This document shows, piece after piece, positions 1 to 10,605 of a DNA stretch of 64,000 bases. The DNA is from Phocoena phocoena (lineage: Eukaryota; Chordata; Mammalia; Artiodactyla; Phocoenidae). A program made the position numbers and the translations under genes. Positions within the stretch are counted from its first letter, which is position 1; every line of letters starts with the position of its first letter. Under the pieces are notes generated by a model, which did not search any database, was not told the DNA's origin, and saw nothing but the letters and a program-made list of their open reading frames with translations. The stretch is taken from contig NC_089221.1 of NCBI RefSeq assembly GCF_963924675.1, positions 92,598,772 through 92,662,771 on the forward strand, written 5' to 3'.

Positions 1-299
1 AATGAAGGTATAGATTGTACAGGAGGTTGTTTTGGGACATTTGGAAAGAAATTAAGTTACAATGTTTCATTTTAGGATATACTACCTCTCTCTCACTCAT
101 GTCAAGTCTGGATGGATTAAAGATCTAAACATTTAAAGATATATGAGAGACTAAAGAAAATATAGGAGAATTTCTATGTGTGTGTGAGAGAGAGATGTGG
201 AAGTGGAGAAATCTTTCTAAACAAAGCTCTAAATCCTGGAGTCATAAGAGAAGAAATGGCTTCATTTGACTCCATGAAAGTAGAATAGACAGTTCACAG

Positions 300-1015
300 G
301 AAAAGGAATACAAATTCCTATATACATATAAAAACATGCTCATTCTCATAATTAAGGAAATGCTAATTAAGCATAAAAAGAATACTTTTTGCTTATCAGG
401 CAACTTTTAGAAGTTTCAAAATAATATTGGTGAGAGAGTGAGGAAAGAAGGAGTATTTTCATATTTTGAAAGCATACATGATACAACCTTTGTGAAGGCA
501 ACTCGACACTATCAATCAAACTTTTAAATGCACATAACATTTGCCTAACAATTATACTTTGATATTATGGCAAAAATATGCCAAGATATTTATTGCAGCA
601 TAGCTTGTACAAACAGCTATAATTGAAACAATCTAAATGTGCAAGGAAAATAACTAAGTTATGATGTATCCATGTGATGTAATGTTATCTAACCATTAAA
701 AAAAGCCATATGTATCGATACATAAAGGTTACAAAATAGATAAATGGAAAAAAAATTCATGATACAGAAAAATCTTTAAAACATGTAATAAATAAAAACA
801 TGACCACAGGTGTAAAATTTTCCAAAAATGTTATGTGGCTAATATAAATGTAGGCATATGCATATTATATTTTTTTCTGAAGTGAAAACTGTTAACAGTG
901 ATTATCTTTAGGGAGAGGATCCAGGAAAGGCAGTTTTGTGTGTGTGTGGATGGCAGGGGTTGAGGTGAGGAGAAATTGGTAGGAATTCGCCATGGAAACG
1001 TTGATTCGAGCTAAT
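300..1015 (+). mobile_element. Old L1 3' portion (sense), interrupted by a SINE
   Basis: The stretch has the typical L1 ORF2-tail/3'UTR wording: a 'caatctaaatgt' block near 630, an 'aaccattaaaaaaagcc' block near 690, then an A-rich stretch with a degraded stop-rich frame. It is heavily diverged, with no intact frame. A CHR SINE has landed at its 3' side at 1030. The 5' limit is vague. Bases 1-300 are A/T-rich and not assigned. Confidence 0.5.
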
Positions 1016-1029
1016 TTATGATTTGTCTT

Positions 1030-1232
1030 TTTTTTTTTTTGGTACGCGGGCCTCTCACTGCTGTGGCCCCTCCCGTCGCGGAGCACAGGCTCCGGACGCG
1101 CAGGCTCCACGGCCATGGCTCACGGGCCCAGCCGCTCCGCGGCACGCGGGATCCTCCCGGACCGGGGCACGAACCCGTGTCCCCTGCGCCGGCAGGCGGA
1201 CTCCCAGCCACTGCGCCACCAGGGAAGCCCCC
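1030..1232 (-). mobile_element. CHR SINE (tRNA-Glu derived), CpG-rich copy
   Basis: A poly-T run precedes 'ggtacgcgggcctctcactg', and the element ends at 'ccaccagggaagccc', so it lies on the minus strand. The pol III box B (revcomp of 'ggttcgtgcc') and box A (revcomp of 'tggcgcagtgg') are recognisable. A 14 bp TSD, TTATGATTTGTCTT, lies at 1016-1029 and 1233-1246. Many CpG sites are intact, which suggests a younger copy or one shielded from deamination. Open frames on both strands here are SINE artefacts. Confidence 0.95.
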
Positions 1233-1309
1233 TTATGATTTGTCTTGAATCCCAAGTTAAAGACTTGGAACTGGAACTGTAGGCAACAGTAAACAATTAC
1301 AGATTTTTA

Positions 1310-2690
1310 ATAAATTTTATTTGAACTTCTGAATAAATATATTAACATAGTTCAAAATCAAAATAAATGATTTTTAGTGAAAAATTTTCCTCTTATCCTT
1401 GTCTTTCGTCCTCCCAGTTTGCCATCCCCTCAATACAGGTAACCACTGTTATTTTTCTAGTGTTTCCTTCAGAGTTTCTTTATATTTTTATAAGCAAATA
1501 TAACTATGCATCTTTTTGATATATTGTGATAGCTATTTTTCTTTTCTTTTTCATACAAAAGTTGGAGTGTTATACATACTGATCAGCACCTTGCTTTTTT
1601 TTTTTTTAACTTCAGGTTTGGGAGAACTTTCCATATCACTACCTACAGATATGCATTCATTCTTTTGTGCAGGTGCATAATATTCCATTGTATGGGTCAC
1701 CAAAGCTTATTTAATTAGTCCACTTTCGTTGGCTGTTTGGATTGTCTCCAGTACTTTTCTACAAAACAATAGACTTCTTGATACCCAAAGGGATAATATT
1801 TTAAAATTTCAAATTTCAGTACATCCGGGACATCAACCTTTTAGGATAGATACTGGCCATGAATTAACCAGGTGGGCTTTATGTGTTCCATAAAGCCAGT
1901 TGGGCTTTATGTGTTCCAGTTAAATATTAGCCCTGAGAAATCTTTTTGCAGGTAAACAAACAGATCTGTAGATGTGTAATCTGTAGGATCCATAGATATA
2001 TTCTCAGAAACATAATTGTTGGATTAAAGGGTATAGGTGTTTAACAAATACTGTCAAATTGTCCTGCATAGGAGTTATGCCAATTTTTACTCTCCCAGGC
2101 TCTTTCTTTTCCTACCACCTTGTCAGTAGAGTGTTACCACACTTTTGCTGATAAGATAGCTGAAAAATGGCATCTCAGGATAGTTTTTATTTTCATTTTC
2201 CTTAATATGAATAAGATGAACAACTTTTCATATGTTTAAGGGACATTTTTGGGATTTTTTCCTAGTGAATTGGATGTTTACCTCCTTTGCCTATCATTCT
2301 ATGTTATTCTATATGTTGATGACTGTTTTTCCTTATTGATTTCTAGGAGCTCTGATGCAATAGGGAGATTAGTTTGTTGTCTAAGATATGAGTTACAATC
2401 CCCACCCCTCAGTTAATCAGTTATCTTTTGGCTTTATTTCTGGTGTTTTCATTCCATGCTGAATTTTTTTCCCTCCCTTTACAGCTTCTTGATTTTAAGT
2501 CATAATTAGAAAGCCTTCTCCTACTCCAAGATTATAATAGAGTTCTCCAATGTGTTCATTTAATAGTAGTGAAGTTTTCACATTTAATTCTATGATCTAC
2601 TTGGAATTTCTCCTGCTGCCAGCTAGGAGGTATGGATCTAACTATGTAGTTTCATTGAAGATTTCTGCAGTTTGTCTTACATGACATCAT
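1310..2690 (-). mobile_element. Old L1, antisense (3'UTR and end of ORF2)
   Basis: Read on the plus strand this is the familiar antisense text of mammalian L1M: 'cataatattccattgtatgg' near 1675, a 'ggattaaagggtatagg' block near 2020, and 'ctgtcaaattgtcctgcata' near 2050. It then runs into the reverse of ORF2's C-terminal part. It is strongly diverged, with several indels. No TSD was found. The right-hand limit is uncertain. Confidence 0.6.
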
Positions 2691-4373
2691 GGTCATTTCC
2701 TGTAATGATAAATGATTTGCCTTATACAAAGTTTTGTGATGTATTTTCTACCCAATGTCTGACCACTCATAATTGGTATTTGTAGCAGACACTGCTGGCT
2801 GACCAGCTGAGAGCTATCTCCTCCATTTTCCTTGTTACAGAACCCTAACTTTGCTTGGGTGACTAGCCCTCCATGATATGACTTAGGGTAAATCTTCCTT
2901 AACATAAGCCTGCCATTCCTCTTCTCAGGGACTGGTTTCAGTGGTGGCATGTGACCTCTTTCTGGCCAATGAGATGTGGGAAAGGTCTGCTGGAAGGCTT
3001 CTAAGAAAGTTTTATTCTGTCTTAAAATGAGACCAAAAAGGGAAAAAACAGTACTTCTTCCATTTTGTAAGGCATTGTCAGATTTACATGGGGCTCTAGG
3101 AACTAAGACAGCCACTTTGTATGTGTGAGACGAGCCAGCCAAAGGTAAAGCCGACTGCTATTTTTGGCAGAGCAGAACAATGAAAAGAACCTGAATCCTG
3201 GTTGGTGTCACTGAGATATTGAATTCACCACTTTCCAGCCATTCTTCCTTTGGACTTCCTGTTAGATGAAACTAAATTTTCTTCATCGTCAAGTAATGAG
3301 CAATGGGTTGTCTGCTAATTGTAGCATCCTAGTACAGTGGTCCACAAGTGTTGCACATATCGTGAAATCCAGTCACACAAATACAAAGCACCTTTGACAA
3401 GAGTTCTTAACATTGTCTTCAGGTTGGTTACTCAGCCTCGCATATTAACGTATTTAACATGTCTCCTGGGCCAGCTCTGTGCAGCGCTGCCACAGCAGAG
3501 TTCTGACCAGAACGTTCAAGTAGGTGTATACAAATTCACAACATTATTTTAAGTTTAAACATGGGATTTATACCCCAAGCAGAATTTTTTATAATTTCAC
3601 TTTCCTGTATTTAATAGAGCAAATTATCGGTAATATATTCACAATCAATTTCTCAAAAAAAAATTTTAAAACATTAAACCATTTATATAGGGGTGTATCT
3701 TATTCCTTTTGCCTCAGGCTCCAACATGGCTTAGCATGGCATTGTTGAATCCTGTTTTTATTTAAAATTGTGCTCTTTTGTTCATTATTTATTTTTGCAT
3801 TAATTTTGAGTTTTAAAAATATTGCATAAAAATAGTATTTTTCTTGATTATTGAGGGTTTTTTTTTTGCGCTGCCTTAATTTTTGCACCCGAGGTGAGTA
3901 TCTCACTGATCTCGTTCTAGTCCCAGGCCCTCTAGCCACCATGTCCCTGGGCCAGCACAACGTGTGCAAGGTTTCTAGATGATGTGACCCGATTCTTTGC
4001 TGTCTAACTTTTGGGATTTACAGCCTCCCAATTCTAAAGATGACTCGTTTTCCAGAGACTCTCTGGTATGCCCCTCCTATTTTTCTCCGTGCCTTAGCAT
4101 CTTCATGTTCGGAAAAATGCCCCCTGCACCCTCTATCCCCCACCCCCAAATCCCCGCTGAATAAGCCCTAACAGCAATTCTGTGTGTGGAACTTTGAATT
4201 ATGATTTAGAAATGCAAGAGCCAGTTGTTTATTTTGGATCAAGTCAGCAGATTGTCAGGCCCAAGGCAATATATGTAAAAAGCTCTTTGGAAGTTAAATT
4301 TTTTTTTTTTTTTTTTGGAAGTTAAATTTATTTTATTATAATAGCAAGTGTTTTTATCTTTTCTAACCCATAG
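2691..4373. other. Unassigned sequence, probably with an ancient repeat at 2760-3140
   Basis: Bases 2760-3140 include 'ggccaatgagatgtggg', wording common to old mammalian interspersed repeats, but I cannot name the family. A 149-codon minus-strand frame at 2693-3142 overlaps it and looks fortuitous. Bases 3850-3990 hold a T-run followed by GC-richer text, possibly another repeat tail. A direct repeat of 'ggaagttaaattt' flanks a T-run at 4288-4330. Nothing else is recognised. Confidence 0.3.
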
Positions 4374-4562
4374 GCAAATGAAGTATTTTCTGCAGTCAGG
4401 CTGGGACAGGAGACATTTTTGGATAAATTACCTCTTACTACACTCTGGAGACATCGTTCACGCTGCTGCATGGGAACTTGCAAGGAGAGGCTATTTGGCA
4501 GATTCTTCAAGTGGACAGAAAAGGAAATCGAAAGCGTCTTTCCTAATATAGTAGTCACTGAG
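4374..4562 (+). other. Exon-like segment, phase 0-0, 63 codons, unidentified
   Basis: A pyrimidine-rich acceptor ends in 'ctaacccatag', and 189 bp later there is a good donor, GAG/gtaaaag. One frame is open throughout, from 'ANEVFSAVRLGQ' through 'KERLFGRFFKWTEKE' to 'FPNIVVTE'. A second frame also stays open for most of it but stops (tag) before the donor, so the reading frame is not certain. I do not recognise either peptide. It is in no repeat I can see. It could be a true exon, a decayed exon or chance: 63 codons is short and no ATG or flanking exon is secure. Confidence 0.25.
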
Positions 4563-4949
4563 GTAAAAGGTTTAGATGAAGTGATATTTACATTCAGGCC
4601 CCAGATACCTTTTTAAAGATGGGATTCAAATTCACTGGTAAGTAGGATGGCAGAAATAAAAAATTGAAATTAGTGGGAAAATGTCAATTTCTCACTTAAC
4701 AGGATTTAGAAATGTCTGTTTAGCATGAGGCTTAAAATGCGGCCATTCTACTATACAGCTTCTGTAGATAGGAGGCAGCCCACGGCTCAGCTGAGACTGT
4801 GCTCCTGTATCTTCGTCTTCTTGCTGCTGCTGTCAGATTACCAGCTCATTAGTATTTAAATCAGCTCATAAATACTTCCTGGAAATTCACAGTTGCTTAA
4901 GCCTCACCACTATTCATTTCCAGTTCTTCTTTAGTCTTATTTCAAGCCT

Positions 4950-5351
4950 TTGCTTTTTAGGCTGATAACATTGCAGGAGGGTGGATGTCATTACATATTC
5001 ATCTTCCTGATGTATGGGGATGACAAAGGAATGGTGGAAGACCTCTTAGAGGATAAAGATGAGAAACAGAGAAAGGATGCAGAAGGAAATTTTACTCCAT
5101 TTCCTTTGTACAAATACAATTATCTAATGATGGACCAAGGAAGTCTGTATAAAATAAGAACAGCCCCAAAGCATATGCCAATGCAATTTGACCTGAATGA
5201 ACGTTTCTTTCACATACTCTTTAAAGGCTTTGAAACACAGATGAAACATTTCACTGGGGGCAGGCCCTGGATGTTCCCACTGGGGAGATGGTTGCATGTT
5301 ACAAAACCTCTTCTGTTCAACATAAGAGCCGTATTTCTAATTATAAAATAA
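4950..5351 (+). other. 133-codon open frame, unidentified (possible exon or pseudogene)
   Basis: The longest open frame in the window that is not explained by a repeat. It follows an acceptor-like 'tttgctttttag' at 4949-4960. The reading is charged and then aromatic: 'MVEDLLEDKDEKQRKDAEG' is followed by 'FTPFPLYKYNYLMMDQG'. It ends in TAA at 5349-5351. In this AT-rich DNA a 133-codon frame is unusual but not decisive. No domain or family is recognised. No transcription start or polyA context supports a one-exon gene. It is treated as possible relic coding sequence. Confidence 0.25.
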
Positions 5352-6209
5352 TGATGACAGAGAAGGGCCAGTTCCATCATGATATGCTGTCTATTTCTTA
5401 GCATTCTGCCAGAGTTTGACCCTAATACCCCCATATACTCCCAACAGCCAGTCCTTTAAAATGTGTATGAATAAAATTTAACCAGTGACAAATGAGAGGA
5501 AAATAAATATATTATATTTCATTGAATTTAAAGTGCCATTTCTTCTAAGCTCCATAATGGTATATATCTCAAAGAAAAAAGTGCTACTGATTAAAGTGGG
5601 ACATACTATTGATTGTAAGTACATCCTGATTTCAGAGGTGTGAAAAAAAATGGGAACCAGTGGAATATGTTTATTTTAAAAACAGCTTGTTCTGAAAGAA
5701 TAAAGATCATTTGGTAGCTATATTACTTGAAAGAATGTTGATAATAGTGTTAATCTCTTAGCAGGAACATCTACACTAAGAAGCGATGACCTTTCCAAAA
5801 TCATATACTGGAGAGATGCGAGAAGCACAGAGAAGCAAAACTCCTGGGACAGACCCTGAGAGTTTGCCCAGGACAAGGGCACACCGATGAGGTCTTGTCA
5901 TTGACAGTCTCATGGCATTCAGTCCTGTGCTCCAAATGTCTCCTAGAGATAAACTCCACAGTTAATAGAGACATCTGCCAGGCCCAGGCAATTAAGATAT
6001 AATTTGGGGCTACAAAGCACCCAGTCCTATTAAACATAGTCTAGACAACGTAGCCTGTGATTAGAGACCCCACAGAATCTGGTCTGAAACTTTCTTTTTT
6101 TAAGTTTACCCCCACCTCCAACTTTTCTACATGTAATCCATACTCTCACCAAATTAAATTATTGAATTTTCTTAAACACGCAGTGTATTATCTCAGTTCC
6201 CTGTCTTTG
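5352..6209. other. No recognised feature
   Basis: AT-rich sequence with two polyA-signal-like 'aataaa' motifs near 5470 and 5502. No repeat family or convincing frame is seen. It separates the open frame upstream from the MER5A element downstream. Confidence 0.4.
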
Positions 6210-6216
6210 CTTATAC

Positions 6217-6424
6217 CAGAGTTTCTCCAACGTGGCACTGCTGACACTGTGGGCTGGGTACTTCCTTTTTGTGGAGGGCTGTCCTGTGCACTGTGGGATT
6301 ATCAACAGCATCTCTGGTACTAAATTCCAATAACACCTCTTCCCAACAAACAAAAATGTCTTTAGACATTGCCAAATGTCTCTGGGGTTAGTAGGATAGA
6401 ATCACCACTGGTTGAGAACCTCTG
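6217..6424 (-). mobile_element. MER5A: MER5A (non-autonomous hAT-Charlie DNA transposon)
   Basis: The ends form imperfect inverted repeats: 'cagagtttctcc' at the left and 'ggttgagaacctctg' at the right. The internal text 'gacattgccaaatgtctctg' is the reverse of the MER5A core. The string GCTTATACC lies at 6209-6217 and again at 6424-6432, giving an intact 8-bp hAT target duplication (the terminal C/G is shared with the element). This family is placental-wide and immobile today. Confidence 0.85.
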
Positions 6425-6682
6425 CTTATACCATGCTGGTCTAGGGAAAGAGAGAATGCAAACTTTGGTCTCAAATGTTCATGACCTGGTGGACATTTAA
6501 ATTTGGTAGCCACTCAGCACCTGTTCTCTCTTTCTAACAACACCCCGTTTACTTTTGGGGGAATTTCCTTTCCCCACTGCATGTTGACTTGATGGGACTC
6601 TAAGTCTTGGAGATAGTGTCTTGCCCACCCCTCTCCAAGTGGTGGACATGTGGAAGTGAGCTTGGCCAATCCAAAACTTTCT

Positions 6683-6747
6683 TTTTTTTTTACATCTTTA
6701 TTGGAGTATAATTGCTTTAGAATGGTGTGTTAGTTTCTGCTTTATAA
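6683..6747 (-). mobile_element. 65 bp L1 3'-end stub
   Basis: A T-run is followed by 'catctttattggagtataat' and 'tagtttctgctttataa', the reverse of the last 55 or so bases of one cetartiodactyl L1 subfamily. An 11 bp TSD, CAAAACTTTCT, lies at 6672-6682 and 6748-6758. It is an extreme 5' truncation. Confidence 0.9.
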
Positions 6748-6758
6748 CAAAACTTTCT

Positions 6759-8463
6759 GTTAGGACATGGACCATCTTAAGCAGAGTGATGGCAAAGATG
6801 GTAAATAATGTTGGCGTAAACTGACTCCTAAGTGAGATGGTTGAGAAATCCCTGATCTCTTTGTATCTGTCCTAACTCCTATTAGGACGGGAGTTTTCTC
6901 TGATTTGGGTTTCTAGATTTCCATCCTCTCTATATCCCTCTAATAAATGATATTCTTGGTTAAATATGCCAGAGTTATATCCTGTTGTTTATCTACAAAG
7001 GTGCCCACTTGAGACACTGCTGTTGATTAGCTTTGTGTTTTCAATCAGTCTCTTAACATCTTCAAACCGGTATTTCTATTCTGCAAATTGAAAGTAAAAG
7101 CTTTCAAATTTGCAAAAGATGTCCTCCCCACAATCTCTGCCTCTTTAAATCTAGGTTCTGTGCTAAGTTCTGGAAATGAATGAGATACTGCCTCTGCCCT
7201 TGTGGGCTCACTTTCTTCCTCTGACAAAATTAGAGGCAAGACCCAGATAACACAACAGAGCAGAAAAGCCATTCTGAGTAGAAACAGTACCAGCAAGTCA
7301 AACAGTATTGGCTGAAACTGGCCTTTATCCTGGCCACGCCTGCATATCACTCCCTTTTGTGCTTACTCCTTGCTAAAGGCCTCCGTCCCTCCAGAGGGAA
7401 GAGAAGGCTCTGGTCAAGGAGCTATATGCACTCATTATTCTATACCCCCAGCCTGCCTAGGCTGCTGAAGTGTCTGAGATTCTGCAGTACTGCTAGGTTA
7501 GCAGCGGGAGAAAATCAAAGAATTCAGGGTCAGCATTTTCTGTTTCTCATCTGACAAACAAGGTCAGGTACTTCTTTGAGCACTCCAGTTCCAATAGCTG
7601 GGAAATACAAAGAGACAAAGAGGGGAACGTTTTCCAGAAAGACTGGTGGTTAGGCACAAGGTGGGTTTAAGTTTTCAGCTTTTGTCGTGGGAGAGGAAAG
7701 TTCTCCTCAACCCAGGCTTCACCTTTTCAGACTGGGGGAAAAGAATCTGGGGTGAGAGCCTCTTTTGTACTCCTTTGCTTCCTGAACTGAAGCAGATGCA
7801 GAATTAAGTTCCCCAGGGAATTAGAACGTCATTTTCCATCAATGTTTATGGCCATTAGTCCCAATTCTTACTATTTATCACTACGGCCAACTCTGAGCCT
7901 TGAAACAGATGAAGAAGGTTGCACAAGCCAGTGAGAGAAATAGATGCTCTGGATTTCAGAGCCGAGAGAGCTGAGGTTCCGGCCAGAGGGGAACCTCAAC
8001 TCAGGGCCTGTGAGTTCCTTTGTCTCTCCCCCAGCAACCCTTGGCCAGATAAGTCCTTTAAATTGAAGGCAGCCTATGTCCCCAAACACCTTTCTGTGTA
8101 CCTTAATATTTCTAACTCTCCAGGGGTACGTATTTCAGTCTCTTTCCTTGTAACAAATTTCATAACTAATGTTATTCTGGTTAATGAAGCAAGAGGGTAA
8201 CATTTATTAGAGAGAGCTGGGTGAGTTGAAATCCTAGACCCTGGGACAAAACCATGTCTGCTGGGCTGTCCCTCCTTTGTTAAGTTAGTAAGCACTAAAC
8301 ACTCTGTTGTATGAGGACTGGTTCCTTTTAGAAATGTTTAATGAAATATGGAATGCTCTCCCTGGGCAGAAGAAAAGTGAGACTCCGGTCCAGACCCCAG
8401 GTTTTCTGTGGGATATCTTTACCTGCATGCTCCACGGTACCCTCGAAATCAGGGTGTCTAAAG
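6759..8463. other. No recognised feature
   Basis: Mixed-composition sequence without a repeat I can name. Frames of 60-101 codons occur on both strands (for example 7045-7350 minus, 7919-8200 plus) but overlap one another and lack splice or start context. A polyA-signal-like motif lies at 6940-6950. Confidence 0.4.
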
Positions 8464-8473
8464 ATGGGCTTAT

Positions 8474-8759
8474 TCATATACACACTACGATATTTAGAGC
8501 AGATGGCCAACAAGGACCTACCGTAAATCATAGGGAACTCTGCTCAATGTTCTGTAACAACCTAAATGGGAAAAGAATTTGAAAAAAGAATAGATACATG
8601 TGTATGTATAACTGAACCACTTTTCTGTATACCTGAAACTAACACAACATTGTTAATCAACTATACTCCAATATAAAATTTAAAAGTTTTAAAAATACAG
8701 AAAAAAAGAAACAAATGATAAACTAGGAATAAACCAATGCTTATCAAAAAAAAAAAAAA
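8474..8759 (+). mobile_element. 5'-truncated L1 3' end
   Basis: Contains the recurrent cetartiodactyl L1 3'UTR text 'gccaacaaggacctac', 'ctgaaactaacacaacattg' and 'aatcaactatactccaata', with an A-rich tail up to 8759. A 10 bp TSD, ATGGGCTTAT, lies at 8464-8473 and 8760-8769. Confidence 0.9.
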
Positions 8760-8769
8760 ATGGGCTTAT

Positions 8770-10100
8770 ATCATTCACCCAGAAACTTCTTTTCACATTT
8801 CTCCACTCTTGGTGAACGGCACCATCATCCTTGTGGTGGCCTATCCAGACACCTGGGAGTCATCTTAGCCCTCCTTCTCCCACACTCCCCACCCACCTCA
8901 CATTCCATAGGTCAATAAGGCCTGCCCATCTCTCAAAACCATCATCTGCTCCTTATCTCTACTGCCCCTCCCTTATTTCAGGATTCGTCATTTCTCACCT
9001 GGTCTCTGACTGACAACAGATTTTTTGGGCTGCTATTTAGTTCTCCATCTGCTTTCCTCCATTCTATCCTTCAAATGGCTGCACTAGTAACCTTTCTAAA
9101 ATGCAAACTCTCATGGCTTTCACCTGTCCAACGTCTCTGTGCCCCAGTGAGTAATCCAATTCCCTGGCACCAAATATGAACGGACTCCTGCCAACTTTTC
9201 AGACTCATATCCTGCCATTCCTTTTGTGCCAAGCACTCTGATCATACCAAACTATTTGCAGTTTCTTAACTGGTCCATGGCCTTTCACACCTTCATCCCT
9301 ACATGTGTGCTCTCCATTCATTCATAAATAAACCTCTCTATTTCAGCCATATAGTGTTCCAGCATGGAGGACATATTTCTTTCGCCAGTACTTTGATATT
9401 CTCTTGGGAAACCACCTCCCATACTGTTTTTTCATGAGGCTAATAAGTTCCCCTTCTCCCTTCAGGAGTAGGACTCTGATCTATACTGGGCCGACTAGTA
9501 TCACAGGAATGGTGTGCCCCCCTCTGGGCCAATCAACGCCATCTCTGAGACTTTTGCTGGTTGCTAAGCTAACGGTATCCTGGGCCTCCTCTTGCCCTTG
9601 TTTCTACAACCTGTGAGCCTGGAACGTTCCAGGACCCGCTTCCATTACTTGCAGCAGTCTTCTCCAGAGAGTACTCTGGGACTCAATTTCATCTTACAAT
9701 CCGATTCTATGTGTTTCCCATATTTTAAGGATACTTTACAACTGCTGGCTCACAGAGAATATTACATTTTGCTTTTCAGGTTGGTTTTAGATTTTTTTAA
9801 AAAATAAATCTTGTCAATTCTCTTATATGGTAACTGGCACATTGCCTTGTAATTACCTGTGTACTTATCTGTCTCTGGACTGGACTCCTTACGGATACAC
9901 AATAACTCATTACCTGTCTGGCTGGCACTTGGTTGTCACTCAGAAATGTTTGTTGAATCACCTACTAAACAAACAGTTGGCCTTGCATTCACCTTTCCTA
10001 GATGGTTCCAGAGATTCTAGTGCTTTTCAGTGTACAGAATTTTTGTATGACCTTGTAATCAATTAAATCTTCATTCATCGAATATTTACTTCTTCCGCCA
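8770..10100. other. Unassigned, probably ancient dispersed repeats
   Basis: Bases 8800-9340 read like an old mammalian interspersed repeat ('cacctgggagtcatcttagc', 'tctcacctggtctctgactg'), possibly L2-related, but divergence prevents naming it. Bases 9480-9560 include 'gggccaatcaacgcc', again of ancient-repeat type. 9590-10100 is unrecognised. Confidence 0.3.
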
Positions 10101-10454
10101 GGATTCCATGAAAACAGTATCCTTCTCCTCCCTTGACTTCTGCTTTGGTTACTTCCTTTGGCCAATGGGATATAAGGGGACAAGATGTGAGCAGAGGCTT
10201 GGCAGGTGCTTGCCATCTCATACTTCTGCTTTTCTCCATGAGAAGAGCCTGCCTCAGGTTAAGATGCTGGTTCAGTGAGGATGAGAGACAAGTGCAGCAG
10301 ATCTGGATCCAACCAACAGCTTGGAGCCTAGATAAAAGTACTCCAGTTTACCCGCGGATGTGTGAGTGAGAAGTACTGATGCTTATTGTTGTTTGCCACT
10401 GAGATGTGAGTGGTTTGTGATGCAATGTCATTGTGGCAATAGTCTACTGAAACA

Positions 10455-10605
10455 CATCTGCATCAGAACCGTCTGAGCACTTCTTAGGAATGAGATTTTT
10501 GAGCTCCGCCCTAGACCTAATAACTACTCATCTCTAGGGTGTTTTTATATATCTGTATTTTACCAAGATCTCCAGGAGATTCTCATGCTTCCTACTGGGC
10601 TGCAA
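10455..10605. repeat. Possible hAT-Charlie/MER20-like fragment
   Basis: Text such as 'ctccgccctagacctaat' and 'ctccaggagattctcatgct' resembles the middle and right part of small non-autonomous Charlie elements. Termini and TSD are not visible. The preceding 10110-10450 also has the flavour of an ancient repeat ('ttggccaatgggatataagg', 'gccactgagatgtgagtgg') but is unnamed. Confidence 0.35.

Noticed and set aside
2693..3142. 149-codon minus frame.
   Set aside because: It overlaps an ancient-repeat-like block, has no start or splice context and shows no family resemblance.
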